From positions 1 to 64,000 of the forward strand of contig NZ_VKAB01000047.1 in assembly GCF_009769385.1 (NCBI RefSeq): 64,000 nucleotides of DNA. Direction: 5' to 3'. The DNA is from Saccharothrix deserti. Its GTDB lineage: Bacteria; Actinomycetota; Actinomycetes; Mycobacteriales; Pseudonocardiaceae. Within the stretch, counting starts at the first letter, position 1, and each line of letters opens with the position of its first letter. The position numbers and the translations under genes were made by a program. Shown here one piece after another: positions 45,500 through 54,007 of the stretch. The notes beneath the pieces were generated by a model that saw only the letters and a program-made list of their open reading frames with translations, was not told the origin of the DNA and did no database searches.

Positions 45500-46552
45500 T
45501 CAGTCGGCCCGTCGGATGTGCTGCTCGTCGGCGGTCTCTTCCTCGACGATCTCCGCGATGTGGACCGTGTCGTCGCCCAGGTCGAGGTCAGCACCCTTCG
45601 TGGTCACGGTGACATCGACCGTCTTCAAGTTGTGCTTCTCGCGCAGGAACCGCTCGCGGTAGAGATGCTCGGCGTCACTGGTCAGGTTGGACAGCAGCCG
45701 CGCATTGAGTCCGGCGCCGATCACGATGCCGACGACCGGCACGGCCTGTCCAAGCTTCTGCTTCGTCAGCCGCATTGCGAATCGCTCGTAGAACGCTTTG
45801 ACGATCTGCGTGACGCCGTTCTTGTTCAGCTGCGCCCACGTCGCCCTGCGGGCGAGGTCGTTCACGATCTTGTTCAACTGGACGTAGGCGATGCTCTTGC
45901 CGGTCTGCTGGGCCATCCCGAAGTTGAGGACGCCGAGCGCGAAGACCCTCTCCTGCGGCAACTCGGTGTCGTAGCCGTAGTACGCGGCGGTGTGGGCGAT
46001 CGCCCTCGTCATCGCACCCAGTACGAGCACAGCATCGGCCGCGATCGCCGCGGCGACCGTGCCCGCACCGGGCGCTGCACCGGCGCCCGCGCCGAAGATG
46101 CCGCCGGCTGTCGCGAGCAACTCGCCGCCGGAGACCGCCAGGCCGGCGCCCGCGCCCTCGATCGTACTGAAGGTCGTGTAGCTCAGCCCCAGCCGAGGCT
46201 TGGCCTTGTCGATGTCGCGCAGGTCGAGTTTGTGAATGTCGCTCAGCTCGCTGACGGCGTGCCCGCGCTTGGCATAGGCTGCGACGACCGCCTTGCGTCG
46301 AAGCGTCGCTTCGCTGGCCTTGTTCACCAAGTTCAGCAATCCGTCGATCGAGTTGTGGACGATCGCGGTCATCTGTTCCGAGCCGGGCACTTGCTCGAAC
46401 CGCCCCTTGGCGATCTCGCGACCCTTGACCAGGCGATCACGAACGCGCTGCGGCAACAGGTGACGCTCGCTGGCTGCCAACCGCTCGCCGCGCCAGCGCT
46501 CGATGTCCTCCCACTCCGCACGCTCATACGAGTTCATCTGCTCGATGCCCAC
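45500..46552 (-). CDS. EcsC family protein
   Basis: 350 aa. LVNKASEATLRRKAVVAAYA, a long glycine/alanine-rich hydrophobic stretch (GAGAGLAVSGGELLATAGGI and following, about 135-185), YYGYDTELPQERVFALGVL and KLGQAVPVVGIVIGAGLNARL are characteristic of the EcsC family. The hydrophobic segments suggest membrane association. The family's role is not well defined; in Bacillus EcsC belongs to an ABC-transport locus. A GTG at 46552 with AAGGGG six bases upstream is preferred; GTG 46558 and ATG 46537 are alternatives. It is a single gene with a convergent upstream RbpA gene. Confidence 0.85.
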   Translation of the reverse strand: MGIEQMNSYERAEWEDIERWRGERLAASERHLLPQRVRDRLVKGREIAKGRFEQVPGSEQMTAIVHNSIDGLLNLVNKASEATLRRKAVVAAYAKRGHAVSELSDIHKLDLRDIDKAKPRLGLSYTTFSTIEGAGAGLAVSGGELLATAGGIFGAGAGAAPGAGTVAAAIAADAVLVLGAMTRAIAHTAAYYGYDTELPQERVFALGVLNFGMAQQTGKSIAYVQLNKIVNDLARRATWAQLNKNGVTQIVKAFYERFAMRLTKQKLGQAVPVVGIVIGAGLNARLLSNLTSDAEHLYRERFLREKHNLKTVDVTVTTKGADLDLGDDTVHIAEIVEEETADEQHIRRAD

Positions 46553-46928
46553 GACCACCCCCTTCGACAGCGAGGACCGCTCCGCCTGTCGCTGACGAAC
46601 TCATCGGGGCATGGTAATCGGTTCCGTCGTCGACAGCGCCCGGCGTAGCAGTAGACGCTGCTTCGCGTCGGGTTCGACGCCGAGCGGGCGGCAGGAACGG
46701 GCGAGTCCAGTGTCTCCGAACCCCTGTACGACACCAACCGGAACTGAACTGACCTGCGGATTTGCGTTTCTGTACCTACGCGGCTCACAGGAGGAACAGA
46801 GCCGACCTGCGGAACGCTTGGTCCAGTTGAGTGCCTCCGGGGGACGCGCACCCACACCAGGGAAATCTACTGAGAATCCACCCGGTCAGACTCTGGTAAC
46901 GCATCGTAGCCGCCTCCAAGATCTTCAA

Positions 46929-47558
46929 GTGGCCTCCAAAACCAAGACCGGCTTGCTGCCGATCGTGCTGCTCGCCGCAGTCGTCCTCGTGGCGGTACCC
47001 GAGGCTCGAAACGAAGTACTCGGATTGATCGACGGTGCCGCAGGTGGGACCGAGCTGGTGGGCGAGGGCGAGACGCAGTTCCTGGTCGCCGCGTCGGCGG
47101 CCTCCGAAGTGCACAAATGCGCCCCGGCTCAGGGACTGGCCGACCAGCAGTGCGACGACCTCAAGTTCGTCATCCTCGACGCCGCCAAGATGCCGTTCAT
47201 CGCCCGCAACATCTCCACCGCCTGGCAGGCCGGCCACCCCGGTGTCCTGACCAAGGACAGGACCGCAGAAGCCGTCAACCGCCGCAAGGTCTGCCTGCCC
47301 AGCTTCCCCAGGAAACACGGCGGACAATGCGACGAGTTCCCCTTCGCCAGCACCCGCCAGGGTGGAGCGGGCGCCCAGGAGCAGGAGGTGCCGGCACGGG
47401 AGAACCAGTGCCAGGGCGGCACCCTCTCCCGCCGGTATGTTGCCGCCGGCATCGGAGACGGTGATGATTTCCTCGTGGTCATCACCCACCCCGACAAGAT
47501 CGCGCAAGGCCCGTTTCAGGGCGTCGACATCGCCGAGGACCAGAGTTGGTGCGGATGA
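46929..47558 (+). CDS. Secreted NucA/NucB-type deoxyribonuclease
   Basis: 209 aa from the GTG at 46929, though the frame is open to 46611. KTKTGLLPIVLLAAVVLVAV (about 4-23) is a signal peptide or N-terminal anchor. The nuclease core reads RKHGGQCDEFPFASTRQGGA (about 121-140) with the CDEFPFA active-site block, then ENQCQGGTLSRRY and VAAGIGDGDDFLV, as in NucA/NucB sporulation and DNA-entry nucleases. The enzyme should act outside the membrane on DNA. The stop overlaps the start of the next gene by 4 bp (ATGA), so production of the two proteins is coupled. Confidence 0.82.
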   Translation: MASKTKTGLLPIVLLAAVVLVAVPEARNEVLGLIDGAAGGTELVGEGETQFLVAASAASEVHKCAPAQGLADQQCDDLKFVILDAAKMPFIARNISTAWQAGHPGVLTKDRTAEAVNRRKVCLPSFPRKHGGQCDEFPFASTRQGGAGAQEQEVPARENQCQGGTLSRRYVAAGIGDGDDFLVVITHPDKIAQGPFQGVDIAEDQSWCG

Positions 47559-48076
47559 CCAGGCGACCCGACACGATCATCGACCTGCAGGTCGAGATCG
47601 ACCACGGCCAGCTCTACATCTACTCCGTCGCCCCCTGGGCCGAAAACCCCGACAACGACGCGGTACTGCGCGCCTTGGACGACGCCCGCCGCTCGGGCCG
47701 ATGGGTCGGGCTCGCCGACGGGCTTATCGACCTCGTGGTGCCGTTCGGCAAGAGCTTCGACGCCCCGATGCGCGTCGAGGTCTGGTCCGCCGAACCGCCC
47801 TCCGACGACACCGACTGGGACCACGTCGTCGACCTGGACTTCGACGTCCACGACGGCCGACTGGTGTTCGAGCCCTCCGGCGGCTTCGCCCCGATCCCGT
47901 GCGACCAGCCGTTGCCCTCGGGCAACTTCCGCGTCCGCCTGTCCGCCCGCGGCTACACCGCAGCGACCGGCGGCGCCGAGGGGATGGACCAGTACCGCAT
48001 TGCCCTATGGCCCCGCAACGAAGACACCCCGCCGACTGTCCGCCGCATTTGGCCGGGATGGGCACAGGTCACGTAG
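47555..48076 (+). CDS. Probable partner of the NucA/NucB nuclease (ComJ/Nin-like layout)
   Basis: 173 aa, ATG overlapping the nuclease stop by 4 bp. The protein is beta-rich and acidic: IDLQVEIDHGQLYIYSVAP, LIDLVVPFGKSFDAPMRVEV, VHDGRLVFEPSGG, LPSGNFRVRLSARGY and DQYRIALWPR. In Bacillus, nucA is coupled to nin (ComJ), encoding a nuclease inhibitor with a comparable strand pattern and acidity. Identification as an inhibitor is inferred from context and pattern, not from clear sequence identity. There is no signal peptide, so it could protect the cytoplasm before export of the nuclease. Confidence 0.6.
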   Translation: MTRRPDTIIDLQVEIDHGQLYIYSVAPWAENPDNDAVLRALDDARRSGRWVGLADGLIDLVVPFGKSFDAPMRVEVWSAEPPSDDTDWDHVVDLDFDVHDGRLVFEPSGGFAPIPCDQPLPSGNFRVRLSARGYTAATGGAEGMDQYRIALWPRNEDTPPTVRRIWPGWAQVT

Positions 48077-48127
48077 AAGGCGAAGCGTCGACCGGTCGTG
48101 TCATCAAGACCGGAGTGCGGCCCGCCG

Positions 48128-48952
48128 ATGGAACAAGATGTGAGGATGCCCGAAGCGGAGGGACCGAGCGGGCAACTCGTCAACGCCTCGGTCGGGGTGT
48201 ACGTGGACTTCGAGAACCTGGTGTGCGGCGCTGGCCGAGGGCTACCCGGCCGGGCGAACCCGGTGCCGTACGAGGCGATCACCCGACTGTGTCGGGACTA
48301 CGGCAACGCCGTCATCCGCCGGGCGTACGCGGACTGGGCGAACCCGCAGTTCGGCCGCTACCAGCAGGACCTCGCGATGAACGGGGTCGACCTGATCCAG
48401 GTGGTCCGCTTCGGCGCCGCCCGCAAGAACGCCGCCGACATCCGCATGGCCGTCGACGCGATGGAAACGCTGATCACCCACCCCGAGGTCAGCGTGTTCG
48501 TGCTGGTCGCGGGGGACGGCGACTACACCCCGCTGGTGCAGCGGTTGCGCGAGTTCGGCAAGCACGTCGTGGGTGTGGGCACCGAGGCCAACGCCAGCCC
48601 GCGGCTGGTGTCGGTGTGCTCGGAGTACAAGTACTGGGGCACCCTGGTCGCCCAGGTCGCACCCAACCCGGACGATCACCTCGCCGACGAGTTCGACATC
48701 GGCACCGCCGAGGTTCTGCTGGTCGCCGTGATGGAGCAGTCCACCGTCGCTACCCCGACGGCGGGCTGGGTGAAGAACAAGATGATCTCACTCGACCCGG
48801 CGTTCGACGAGCGCAACTACGGCTGTCGCAGCTTCCGTGACTTCCTCGCCCGCCTGGCGCACCGTGTCACGGTGGTCGGCACCTCGGGCGGCGATGTCAC
48901 CCTGGCCCTCACCGACGCCGCCGCCGGGGCAGACCAAGCAGAAGACCACTGA
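48128..48952 (+). CDS. NYN (LabA/DUF88-type) domain protein
   Basis: 274 aa. The NYN nuclease-like fold is shown by SVGVYVDFENLV (about 21-32), IRRAYADWANPQFGRYQQDL, NAADIRMAVDAMETL and VFVLVAGDGDYTPLVQRLRE (about 128-147), with Asp residues D27, about D106 and D135/D137 forming the PIN-like site. The last 75 residues, AEVLLVAVMEQ then GWVKNKMISLDPAFDERNYG, fit an OST-HTH/LOTUS RNA-binding domain. The function is probably RNA processing or decay. The start is chosen at 48128; GTG 48098 is possible. It follows the nuclease pair by 52 bp. Confidence 0.85.
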   Translation: MEQDVRMPEAEGPSGQLVNASVGVYVDFENLVCGAGRGLPGRANPVPYEAITRLCRDYGNAVIRRAYADWANPQFGRYQQDLAMNGVDLIQVVRFGAARKNAADIRMAVDAMETLITHPEVSVFVLVAGDGDYTPLVQRLREFGKHVVGVGTEANASPRLVSVCSEYKYWGTLVAQVAPNPDDHLADEFDIGTAEVLLVAVMEQSTVATPTAGWVKNKMISLDPAFDERNYGCRSFRDFLARLAHRVTVVGTSGGDVTLALTDAAAGADQAEDH

Positions 48953-49141
48953 CCCCGCCTCAGGGTGGCCGCCGGCCTGTCAGCGCCCGACGCCGTCGAG
49001 CCCGAAGTGCTTGTCGTCCCACCGCCGACGCAATTCGGCGAGCCCGGCCCGGTCGGTGACCACCGCCTCGGCGCGCGCCTCGCAGTTGTGGGGTCCAGTG
49101 CGGTGCGCTCGGGTCTGCGCTCCTCAGTGGCCGCTGAGGCG

Positions 49142-50113
49142 TTACCGGCGTTGGCGCCGCGCAGTTCCGCCGGTTGGGTTTGCAGTTTCATTCGGATCGG
49201 TGCCGTCCTGGTGCATCCCGTTCAGGGCGGATTCGAGTTCGGCCACCAGGTCCCGGACCCGCTGCGCCGCCGCGTCGTCGGTGCCGATGAGCAGCGCGAG
49301 CGCGCGGTTGAACCGACGGTGGGCGACGGCCCGGTCGCCGGACAGCCACAGCGCCCGGCCCAGCAGGGTCAGGCACTCGGCCCGTTCGAGGGCACGTGAT
49401 CCTGTTGGGCCCGAGCCTGTCGGGTCGGGCAGGTCGTCGAACACCTTGTCGGCGCGGGTCAGGTAGTTGACCGCCGAGTCGAACCGGCCGACCTCGATCA
49501 TCAGCGAGCCGAGGTGGACCAGTGTCCACGCGGTGCCGGGCGGGTCGCCGTGCAGGAGGTACAGCTCCAGCGCCTCGTCGGCGCATCCGACGACCTTGTG
49601 CATCCGGCCCTGGGCCCGGTAGGTCGCGGCCAGGTCGCGTAACGCGGCGGCGGCGGCGTCCGGGTCGTCGTCGCGGAGGCGGTGGATCGCGAGTTCGCGC
49701 ATGCCGGCGAGGGCGGCGAGCCGGAGCGCCCCCTGGGCGCGCAGGGATTCGGCGGCGCGGCGGAAGGCGGTGGCGAGGAGGAGGGACGTGGGCAGCGCGG
49801 CGGCGAGTCCGGCTCCGAGGTCGAGCAGGTCGTGCGACCACGTTTCGTCCACGTCGGTCGGGACCACGGGCCACACGTCGGCGAACAGCGCCACCGCCGT
49901 CTCCGGTTCGCCCGTCGCGGCGCGGAGGGTGGCCAGGATGTGGTCGCGGTGCGCGTCGAACCAGGCATGACCAGGGGTCTGCCGGGCGGCCGGCAGGTCT
50001 TGGCGCAACCGCGAGGCCGCGTGCCGTGGGTTGTCGCTCACCGGGCGCCATCCTTCCGCGGCCGGAGCAGGCCCGCCGTGCGGGTGGCTCGGGATGTCGG
50101 GGTGGGCATTCAC
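49142..50113 (-). CDS. TPR-repeat protein of a regulatory gene group
   Basis: 323 aa from a GTG overlapping the upstream stop by 4 bp. TPR-like helical pairs run through most of the protein: AFRRAAESLRAQGALRLAAL, ALRDLAATYRAQGRMHKVVG, CADEALELYLLHGDPPGTAW, SLMIEVGRFDSAVNYLTRAD and LLGRALWLSGDRAVAHRRFN. No output domain is seen. Such stand-alone TPR proteins accompany HTH regulators in actinomycetes and probably mediate protein contact. It is the last of three minus-strand genes with the Scr1-like regulator. Confidence 0.75.
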   Translation of the reverse strand: MNAHPDIPSHPHGGPAPAAEGWRPVSDNPRHAASRLRQDLPAARQTPGHAWFDAHRDHILATLRAATGEPETAVALFADVWPVVPTDVDETWSHDLLDLGAGLAAALPTSLLLATAFRRAAESLRAQGALRLAALAGMRELAIHRLRDDDPDAAAAALRDLAATYRAQGRMHKVVGCADEALELYLLHGDPPGTAWTLVHLGSLMIEVGRFDSAVNYLTRADKVFDDLPDPTGSGPTGSRALERAECLTLLGRALWLSGDRAVAHRRFNRALALLIGTDDAAAQRVRDLVAELESALNGMHQDGTDPNETANPTGGTARRQRR

Positions 50114-50670
50114 GTCGGCGTCTCCCAGCCCGTGTCGGACCGGCCCGGGTTTCGGTCCCGGCGGGCGCGGCCACGGCGACGGAGCCAGATCCGGACGATG
50201 TCCCAGGGGGTGCGGCGATTGCGCCGGATCAGGGCGGTGAGACGGTCCGCCTCGGCGGCGCCGAGCCTCTCCAGCACCAGGTCCGTCGCCTCGGTGTGGA
50301 GGTTCGAGGGCAGCCCTCCCCGGGCGATGCCCATGACCAGCGCACCGAGGCGGCGCATGTCGTAGAGGTCGGCTCGGCGCATGTCCGATGCCATCGCTTC
50401 GGCGGCGGCGGTCTCGGCGACCTGGTGGTTGCCCCGGCGCCTGGCGGCGATGTGCCCGAGGAACAGCGCAAGGCCTTCCAGCACCCGCCGATCCTGCTCG
50501 GGTGCCCCGTGGTGCAGCGCACGCAGTTCGATCGTGATCGTGTAGCCGTCCAGCGTCGCCAGGGCGGCTCGCAGCGCGTCGGACTGGGTGATCAGGCCGC
50601 TGTCGGGTGCGAGCAGTCTGGACCAGGTCGCGCGTGGGATGGTGGTGCAACCGTCCCGATCGGTGGTCAA
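50110..50670 (-). CDS. Unrecognised protein between a Scr1-like regulator and a TPR protein
   Basis: 186 aa starting MTTDRDGCTTIPRATWSRLL. It is largely helical (GNHQVAETAAAEAMASDMRR, LTALIRRNRRTPWDIVRIWL) with a basic C-terminal tail. No catalytic or metal motif is seen. It starts 87 bp after the regulator and overlaps the TPR gene by 4 bp, so the three are one unit. The HTH regulator suggests this protein or the TPR protein is its controlled partner. Confidence 0.6.
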   Translation of the reverse strand: MTTDRDGCTTIPRATWSRLLAPDSGLITQSDALRAALATLDGYTITIELRALHHGAPEQDRRVLEGLALFLGHIAARRRGNHQVAETAAAEAMASDMRRADLYDMRRLGALVMGIARGGLPSNLHTEATDLVLERLGAAEADRLTALIRRNRRTPWDIVRIWLRRRGRARRDRNPGRSDTGWETPT

Positions 50671-50757
50671 TTCTCGTCCTTTCCGTGGTGGGGAGCCGAG
50701 TCCGGTGGTCCGGTGCGGACGTGCTGCCTTCGCGGCGAGGGACGCGCCGCGACCGCC

Positions 50758-51676
50758 TTACCGGTTCGGGATGCGGGAGGCCGGATCGACCCGTCGGTGC
50801 AGTTCCGTCGCGGTCTCGGCCGGGGTGAGCGCGATCCGGTCCAGGTGCTCCAGCAGTGGCTGGTACGTGGCGTGATCGGCCCCGGTGCTCACGCCGGCGT
50901 CGGTGAACACGGTGGAGTCGGTGGTCTCGGTGTAGGACAGGGGGGCGATCGGGCGCGTGAAGGTCATGACCGTGACGGGCTGCCGCAGCGGCGGGTGTCC
51001 CAGGATGCCGCTGGAGTTTGCGGGCACGAGTCGTACCTGGTGTCCGGGAATGTCGGCCACGATCGCCAACGCCATCACCTGCTCGTGCATGACCTGGTCG
51101 TCCTCGGTGAAGGCGACGGCGTTCTCGTGGATGAAGAAGGTCATGCGGCACCGGGGCCGAAATCGGAGATCGAACCGGCGTTGTCGTCGCATCCGGAGCC
51201 GTACCGCGTGGTCGACGTCCGTGGTGTGGGCGAGCGCGGCGCGTGCGTAGTCCTCGGTTTGCCGTAGCGCGGGCACCATCAGCGGGTCGTAGGAGGTGAT
51301 CGTCTCGGCGATCCGCTCGTGCGCGGCGAGCATGGGCAGGTCGTCGGGTGCCTGCCGGGGGTGGGGGCGGACGTACCAGCCGGCGGCAGGTTCGCGCACC
51401 AGCCGGTTGATGCGGGCGCTGGTCTCGGGGTCGCAGTTCAGGGCGCCGAGGGCCACGCCGATGTCCCAGGCGGTCGTACCGCGTGTTCCCCCCCTCCAGC
51501 TTGGACAGCCTGCCCAACGTCCAGCCGACCAGATTCGCGGTCTCGGCGCTGTTCAGACCGCGCTGCGTCCGGAGACGGCGCAGCTCCTCGCCGAGTTCCC
51601 GGCCCTTGGCGGTCCCGGCCGCGCGGGTCTTGGGGGTTCCGGTGTGGGACGGTCGCGGTGGGGTGGTGCTCTGCAC
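50758..51676 (-). pseudogene. Scr1/DUF5753-type HTH regulator with a frameshift in a poly-G run
   Basis: The first 65 codons contain an HTH: GRELGEELRRLRTQRGLNSA then ETANLVGWTLGRLSKLEGG. The following part, in another frame, is a DUF5753 sensor/antitoxin-like domain: INRLVREPAAGWYVRPHPRQ, LRQTEDYARAAL, RMTFFIHENAVAFTEDDQVM, PPLRQPVTVMTF. The shift falls in a run of seven Gs on the coding strand (51485-51491); six Gs would give one protein of about 305 aa with the usual layout. GGAAGG lies nine bases before the GTG at 51676. It could be phase variation, a mutation or an assembly error. Confidence 0.75.
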
Positions 51677-51735
51677 GGTGGAAGCCCTTCCATGCCAATC
51701 GGATCGGATCGTGGCGGAGCGCCGCCGGAGCGGGT

Positions 51736-51802
51736 TGTCCGACCGCACACGACCCCGGCCGAACTTGTGCGGGGTTCGGCCGGGGTCGTGTGCGGTCGGA
51801 CA
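51736..51802. terminator. Perfect 29-bp inverted repeat (strong hairpin)
   Basis: Arms 51736-51764 and 51774-51802 are exact reverse complements around a nine-base loop, and GC-rich (TGTCCGACCGCACACGACCC...). It lies upstream of the Scr1-like regulator start and downstream of the small genes of the same strand, so it would act as a terminator or attenuator between them. No T-run follows on either side. Confidence 0.7.
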
Positions 51803-51859
51803 GCAGGGGGAGGCGCTGCCGACCTGGGTGGGCCTCCGTTGGGGGCCCTTCGGGGATGG

Positions 51860-52068
51860 TCAGGTGGCTTTCCAGCCCTTCGGGGGATCGAACGTGGGCC
51901 TCGTGCCGGCGGCGGCCCACCGCTGCTCCAACTGGTCGCGCTGCTTGTCCGGCTCGGCGCGGATCTCGTCGGGTGAGGCGGTGACGAACCATTCGCCGAT
52001 CGCTGCCGCCGCCTCGGCAGTCGTGGCAATCACAGGTTTCGGGGATCTGCGGGAAGGTTCTCCGTCAT
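51860..52068 (-). pseudogene. Small protein gene with a one-base frameshift
   Basis: ATG at 52068 has a perfect GGAGG five bases upstream and begins MTENLPAD, but reaches a stop after 12 codons. A shift of one base in the CCCC run near 52043 joins it to PVIATTAEAAAAIGEWFVTA, SPDEIRAEPDKQRDQLEQRW and FDPPKGWKAT, ending at 51860. The full product would be about 69 aa. A GTG at 52033 could also start the second half. The very good ribosome-binding site suggests the gene was recently functional. No family recognised. Confidence 0.5.
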
Positions 52069-52202
52069 CACGCCCTCCGATCGGGCTGGGGGTCGTCGAG
52101 GGCGCTGTATTCGAGGCAGCCCTCGGCGGTCAGTGCCTCGCGAAGATCCAGGCGGACGCCGTCCGCGGGCCGGGCTGCGGTGAGGCTGGGTGCCGACAGC
52201 AT
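52068..52202 (-). CDS. Small 44-aa open frame, unrecognised
   Basis: MLSAPSLTAARPADGVRLDL then REALTAEGCLEYSALDDPQP. One Cys is present. Its TGA overlaps the ATG of the next small gene by one base, and its last codons carry that gene's GGAGG, which favours translation. It starts 83 bp after the NUDIX gene; only a weak GGAAG precedes it. A peptide-precursor role is imaginable but has no support from neighbouring enzymes. Confidence 0.4.
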   Translation of the reverse strand: MLSAPSLTAARPADGVRLDLREALTAEGCLEYSALDDPQPDRRA

Positions 52203-52285
52203 CGTTGTCTCGGTTCTTCCGGGAAGGTCGAATCGCGCGAGCGGCGAGCCTGTGGACTGTCGGGCGTTTGCGTGTGCGCCCGTCG

Positions 52286-52738
52286 TCAGGACCTGGACGG
52301 CCACCACGGGGTCTCGGCGGTCAGGGTGCCGCTGCGCAGTCGTTCCGCGATCACCGCCGGGCGCACGTCGATCTGGTGGAGGTCCGTGTCGGCGACCCAC
52401 CGCACTTCGCCCTCGTTCCACTGCACGGCCTCGGGGTCGGTGATGGTCACGTCGAACAGCAGCGCCAGCTCGTAGACCGGCGGCCCGTTCGGGTCGGTGT
52501 GTCCGTGAAGTTCCACGGTGGCGCAGAAGTCGAGGTGCGCGATGTCGGCGTCGACCTGCTCCCGTAGGACGCGACGCAGCCCGTCCTCGACGGATTCCCC
52601 AGGCCGTACGAGCCCGCCGGGCAGGCGGTAGGCGGGGGCGTGCCGGTCCCGCAGGATCAGGATGCGCTCGTCGTGTCCGACGAGGCCGTACACCGCGACA
52701 AGCGGACCGAGAGCGGAGGTGGTCGGGGAGTTCATCAT
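52286..52738 (-). CDS. NUDIX hydrolase
   Basis: 150 aa. The NUDIX box reads GGLVRPGESVEDGLRRVLREQVDA (about residues 40-63): G-x5-E-x7-R-E is present, but the terminal E-x-x-E-x-G element reads REQVDAD, so the second Glu pair is altered. LVAVYGLVGHDERILILRDR precedes it and VRWVADTDLHQIDVRP follows. The substrate cannot be inferred, and weakened metal ligands may reduce activity. Start ATG at 52738. It lies 100 bp downstream of the QueE remnant. Confidence 0.8.
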   Translation of the reverse strand: MMNSPTTSALGPLVAVYGLVGHDERILILRDRHAPAYRLPGGLVRPGESVEDGLRRVLREQVDADIAHLDFCATVELHGHTDPNGPPVYELALLFDVTITDPEAVQWNEGEVRWVADTDLHQIDVRPAVIAERLRSGTLTAETPWWPSRS

Positions 52739-52838
52739 GGAGCTCTCAAGTTCAGTGGGCAGGGCGTTGTCGAGGCGGCGCCCGGAGCCGGGTTGCGGAC
52801 TCTCGTGACGTGGGCCGCCTGCTTGTGGTGGACCGGTA

Positions 52839-53132
52839 TCAGAGGGCACGGGCGTTCTCCCACAACAGGATGTGCAGTCGCGAGGTCAGATTCCAACCTC
52901 GGGCAAGCACCGGGTCGGCCAGCAGCCGCATCCGGTCCAGCACCGTGGTGCTGTCGGTACCTTCGGGCATCGGCGGGGTGTCGCAATACATAAAGGACAG
53001 GTGGCAGCGGAACAGACGCAGGAATCGCGCGAGCCAGCCCTGGCTGGCCCCTTCTCCCTTTCGGAAGGTCGGGCCGAACAGCTCGTTCACCGCCAAGGTC
53101 GCTGCGGCCTCCGGCATGGCGGACGTCGTCAC
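52839..53132 (-). pseudogene. queE: QueE (7-carboxy-7-deazaguanine synthase), internally deleted
   Basis: 97 codons join the two ends of QueE. The N-terminal LAVNELFGPTFRKGEGASQG, LARFLRLFRCHLS and CDTP block holds the radical-SAM loop, and the C-terminal TTVLDRMRLLADPVLARGWN then LTSRLHILLW block is the usual end. About 130 residues between them are missing. The CxxxCxxC loop reads CHLSFMYC, so the middle cysteine is Phe and the [4Fe-4S] cluster cannot form. The GTG start overlaps the QueD-like stop by 4 bp, preserving the ancestral operon. The product, if made, should be inactive. Confidence 0.75.
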
Positions 53133-53611
53133 GACGCCGTGGGCTCGTAGACGGCGGTGTTCAACTTGGTCTCGCGGACCACGACCCGTTCGACCTGCGC
53201 CCCCTCGGCGCGGGGAAGCCCCGCCAGCACGCTCTCGGCCACCCGGCCCAGCAGCACCGCGACAGCCTCCACCGTGGGCCACGTCAAGCCGTAGCCGAAC
53301 CTCTCGGCATCGTCGGCCGGGTGCTCGACGCCGAAGCGGAACACCCTGTTGCCCTCGGCGATCAACGGCGCGATCAGCCGGTCCTGGACACCGAGCATCG
53401 TGGCGTGGTCGAGGTGCTCGTCGATCCACCGCCGGAGCCCGACCTTGAGCGCCCCGAACTCGACCACGGTCACCTCGGGACTCAACTCCGGCGCGCTCAC
53501 GGTCACCGCGACCGACCAGGAGTGGCCGTGCAGACTCACGCACTTGCCACCCAGGTGCGGCAGGCGATGCCCGGACTCGAACGAGTGCTCGACAGTGATC
53601 TTGTGCGGCAT
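53129..53611 (-). CDS. queD: 6-pyruvoyl-tetrahydropterin synthase/QueD family protein
   Basis: 160 aa. ITVEHSFESGHRLPHLGGKC then VSLHGHSW gives the zinc ligands (His in HSFESGH, and the HGH pair) and the catalytic Cys (KC). DEHLDHATML and ERVVVRETKLNTAVYEP are the later active-site strands with the substrate-binding Glu. QueD converts dihydroneopterin triphosphate to carboxytetrahydropterin in the preQ0/queuosine pathway; PTPS enzymes are related. The adjacent QueE is defective, so this pathway is not complete at this locus. The ATG at 53611 is chosen for family length. Confidence 0.85.
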   Translation of the reverse strand: MPHKITVEHSFESGHRLPHLGGKCVSLHGHSWSVAVTVSAPELSPEVTVVEFGALKVGLRRWIDEHLDHATMLGVQDRLIAPLIAEGNRVFRFGVEHPADDAERFGYGLTWPTVEAVAVLLGRVAESVLAGLPRAEGAQVERVVVRETKLNTAVYEPTAS

Positions 53612-54007
53612 CAGCGGACCACCGTGTTCGACCAGCCGGTCGACGCGGACGATCGCGCCGGTTCCGCCTCGCGCATCTCCACTGAAACGAACTCGCTTTC
53701 CGCAGCGGCAGGGACGGCCGGGACCGGGTATGGCCTGCAGTGACCGGTCGGGGGGCGGCCACCGCAGGCCGAAGCAAGTCAACGCCGACGCCATTACCGA
53801 TCACCAGAGCGGCCGTGCGGCGAGGACGAGGCGTCCACGGGGCGCCGTAGGCGTTGACCAGCGCCTTTGACTCATCGGAGCGAGCGGATGGGATTGCAGT
53901 CCCGCTGACCTCGCATCTGCGGAAGCCGGTCAGACCGCCGCGTGGTTGCCACGCGGGACACGCAGCCTGAACCGACGTGTGCAGATCGGGGCTGCCATCC
54001 TGAACCG
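53612..54007. other. Intergenic region, no supported gene
   Basis: Separates QueD from the next plus-strand gene. Open frames on both strands have no recognised family. It presumably contains the divergent promoters. Confidence 0.4.

Noticed and set aside
51438-51992. Minus-strand frame spanning the 29-bp hairpin
   Set aside because: It translates a perfect inverted repeat and has no ribosome-binding site or recognised family.
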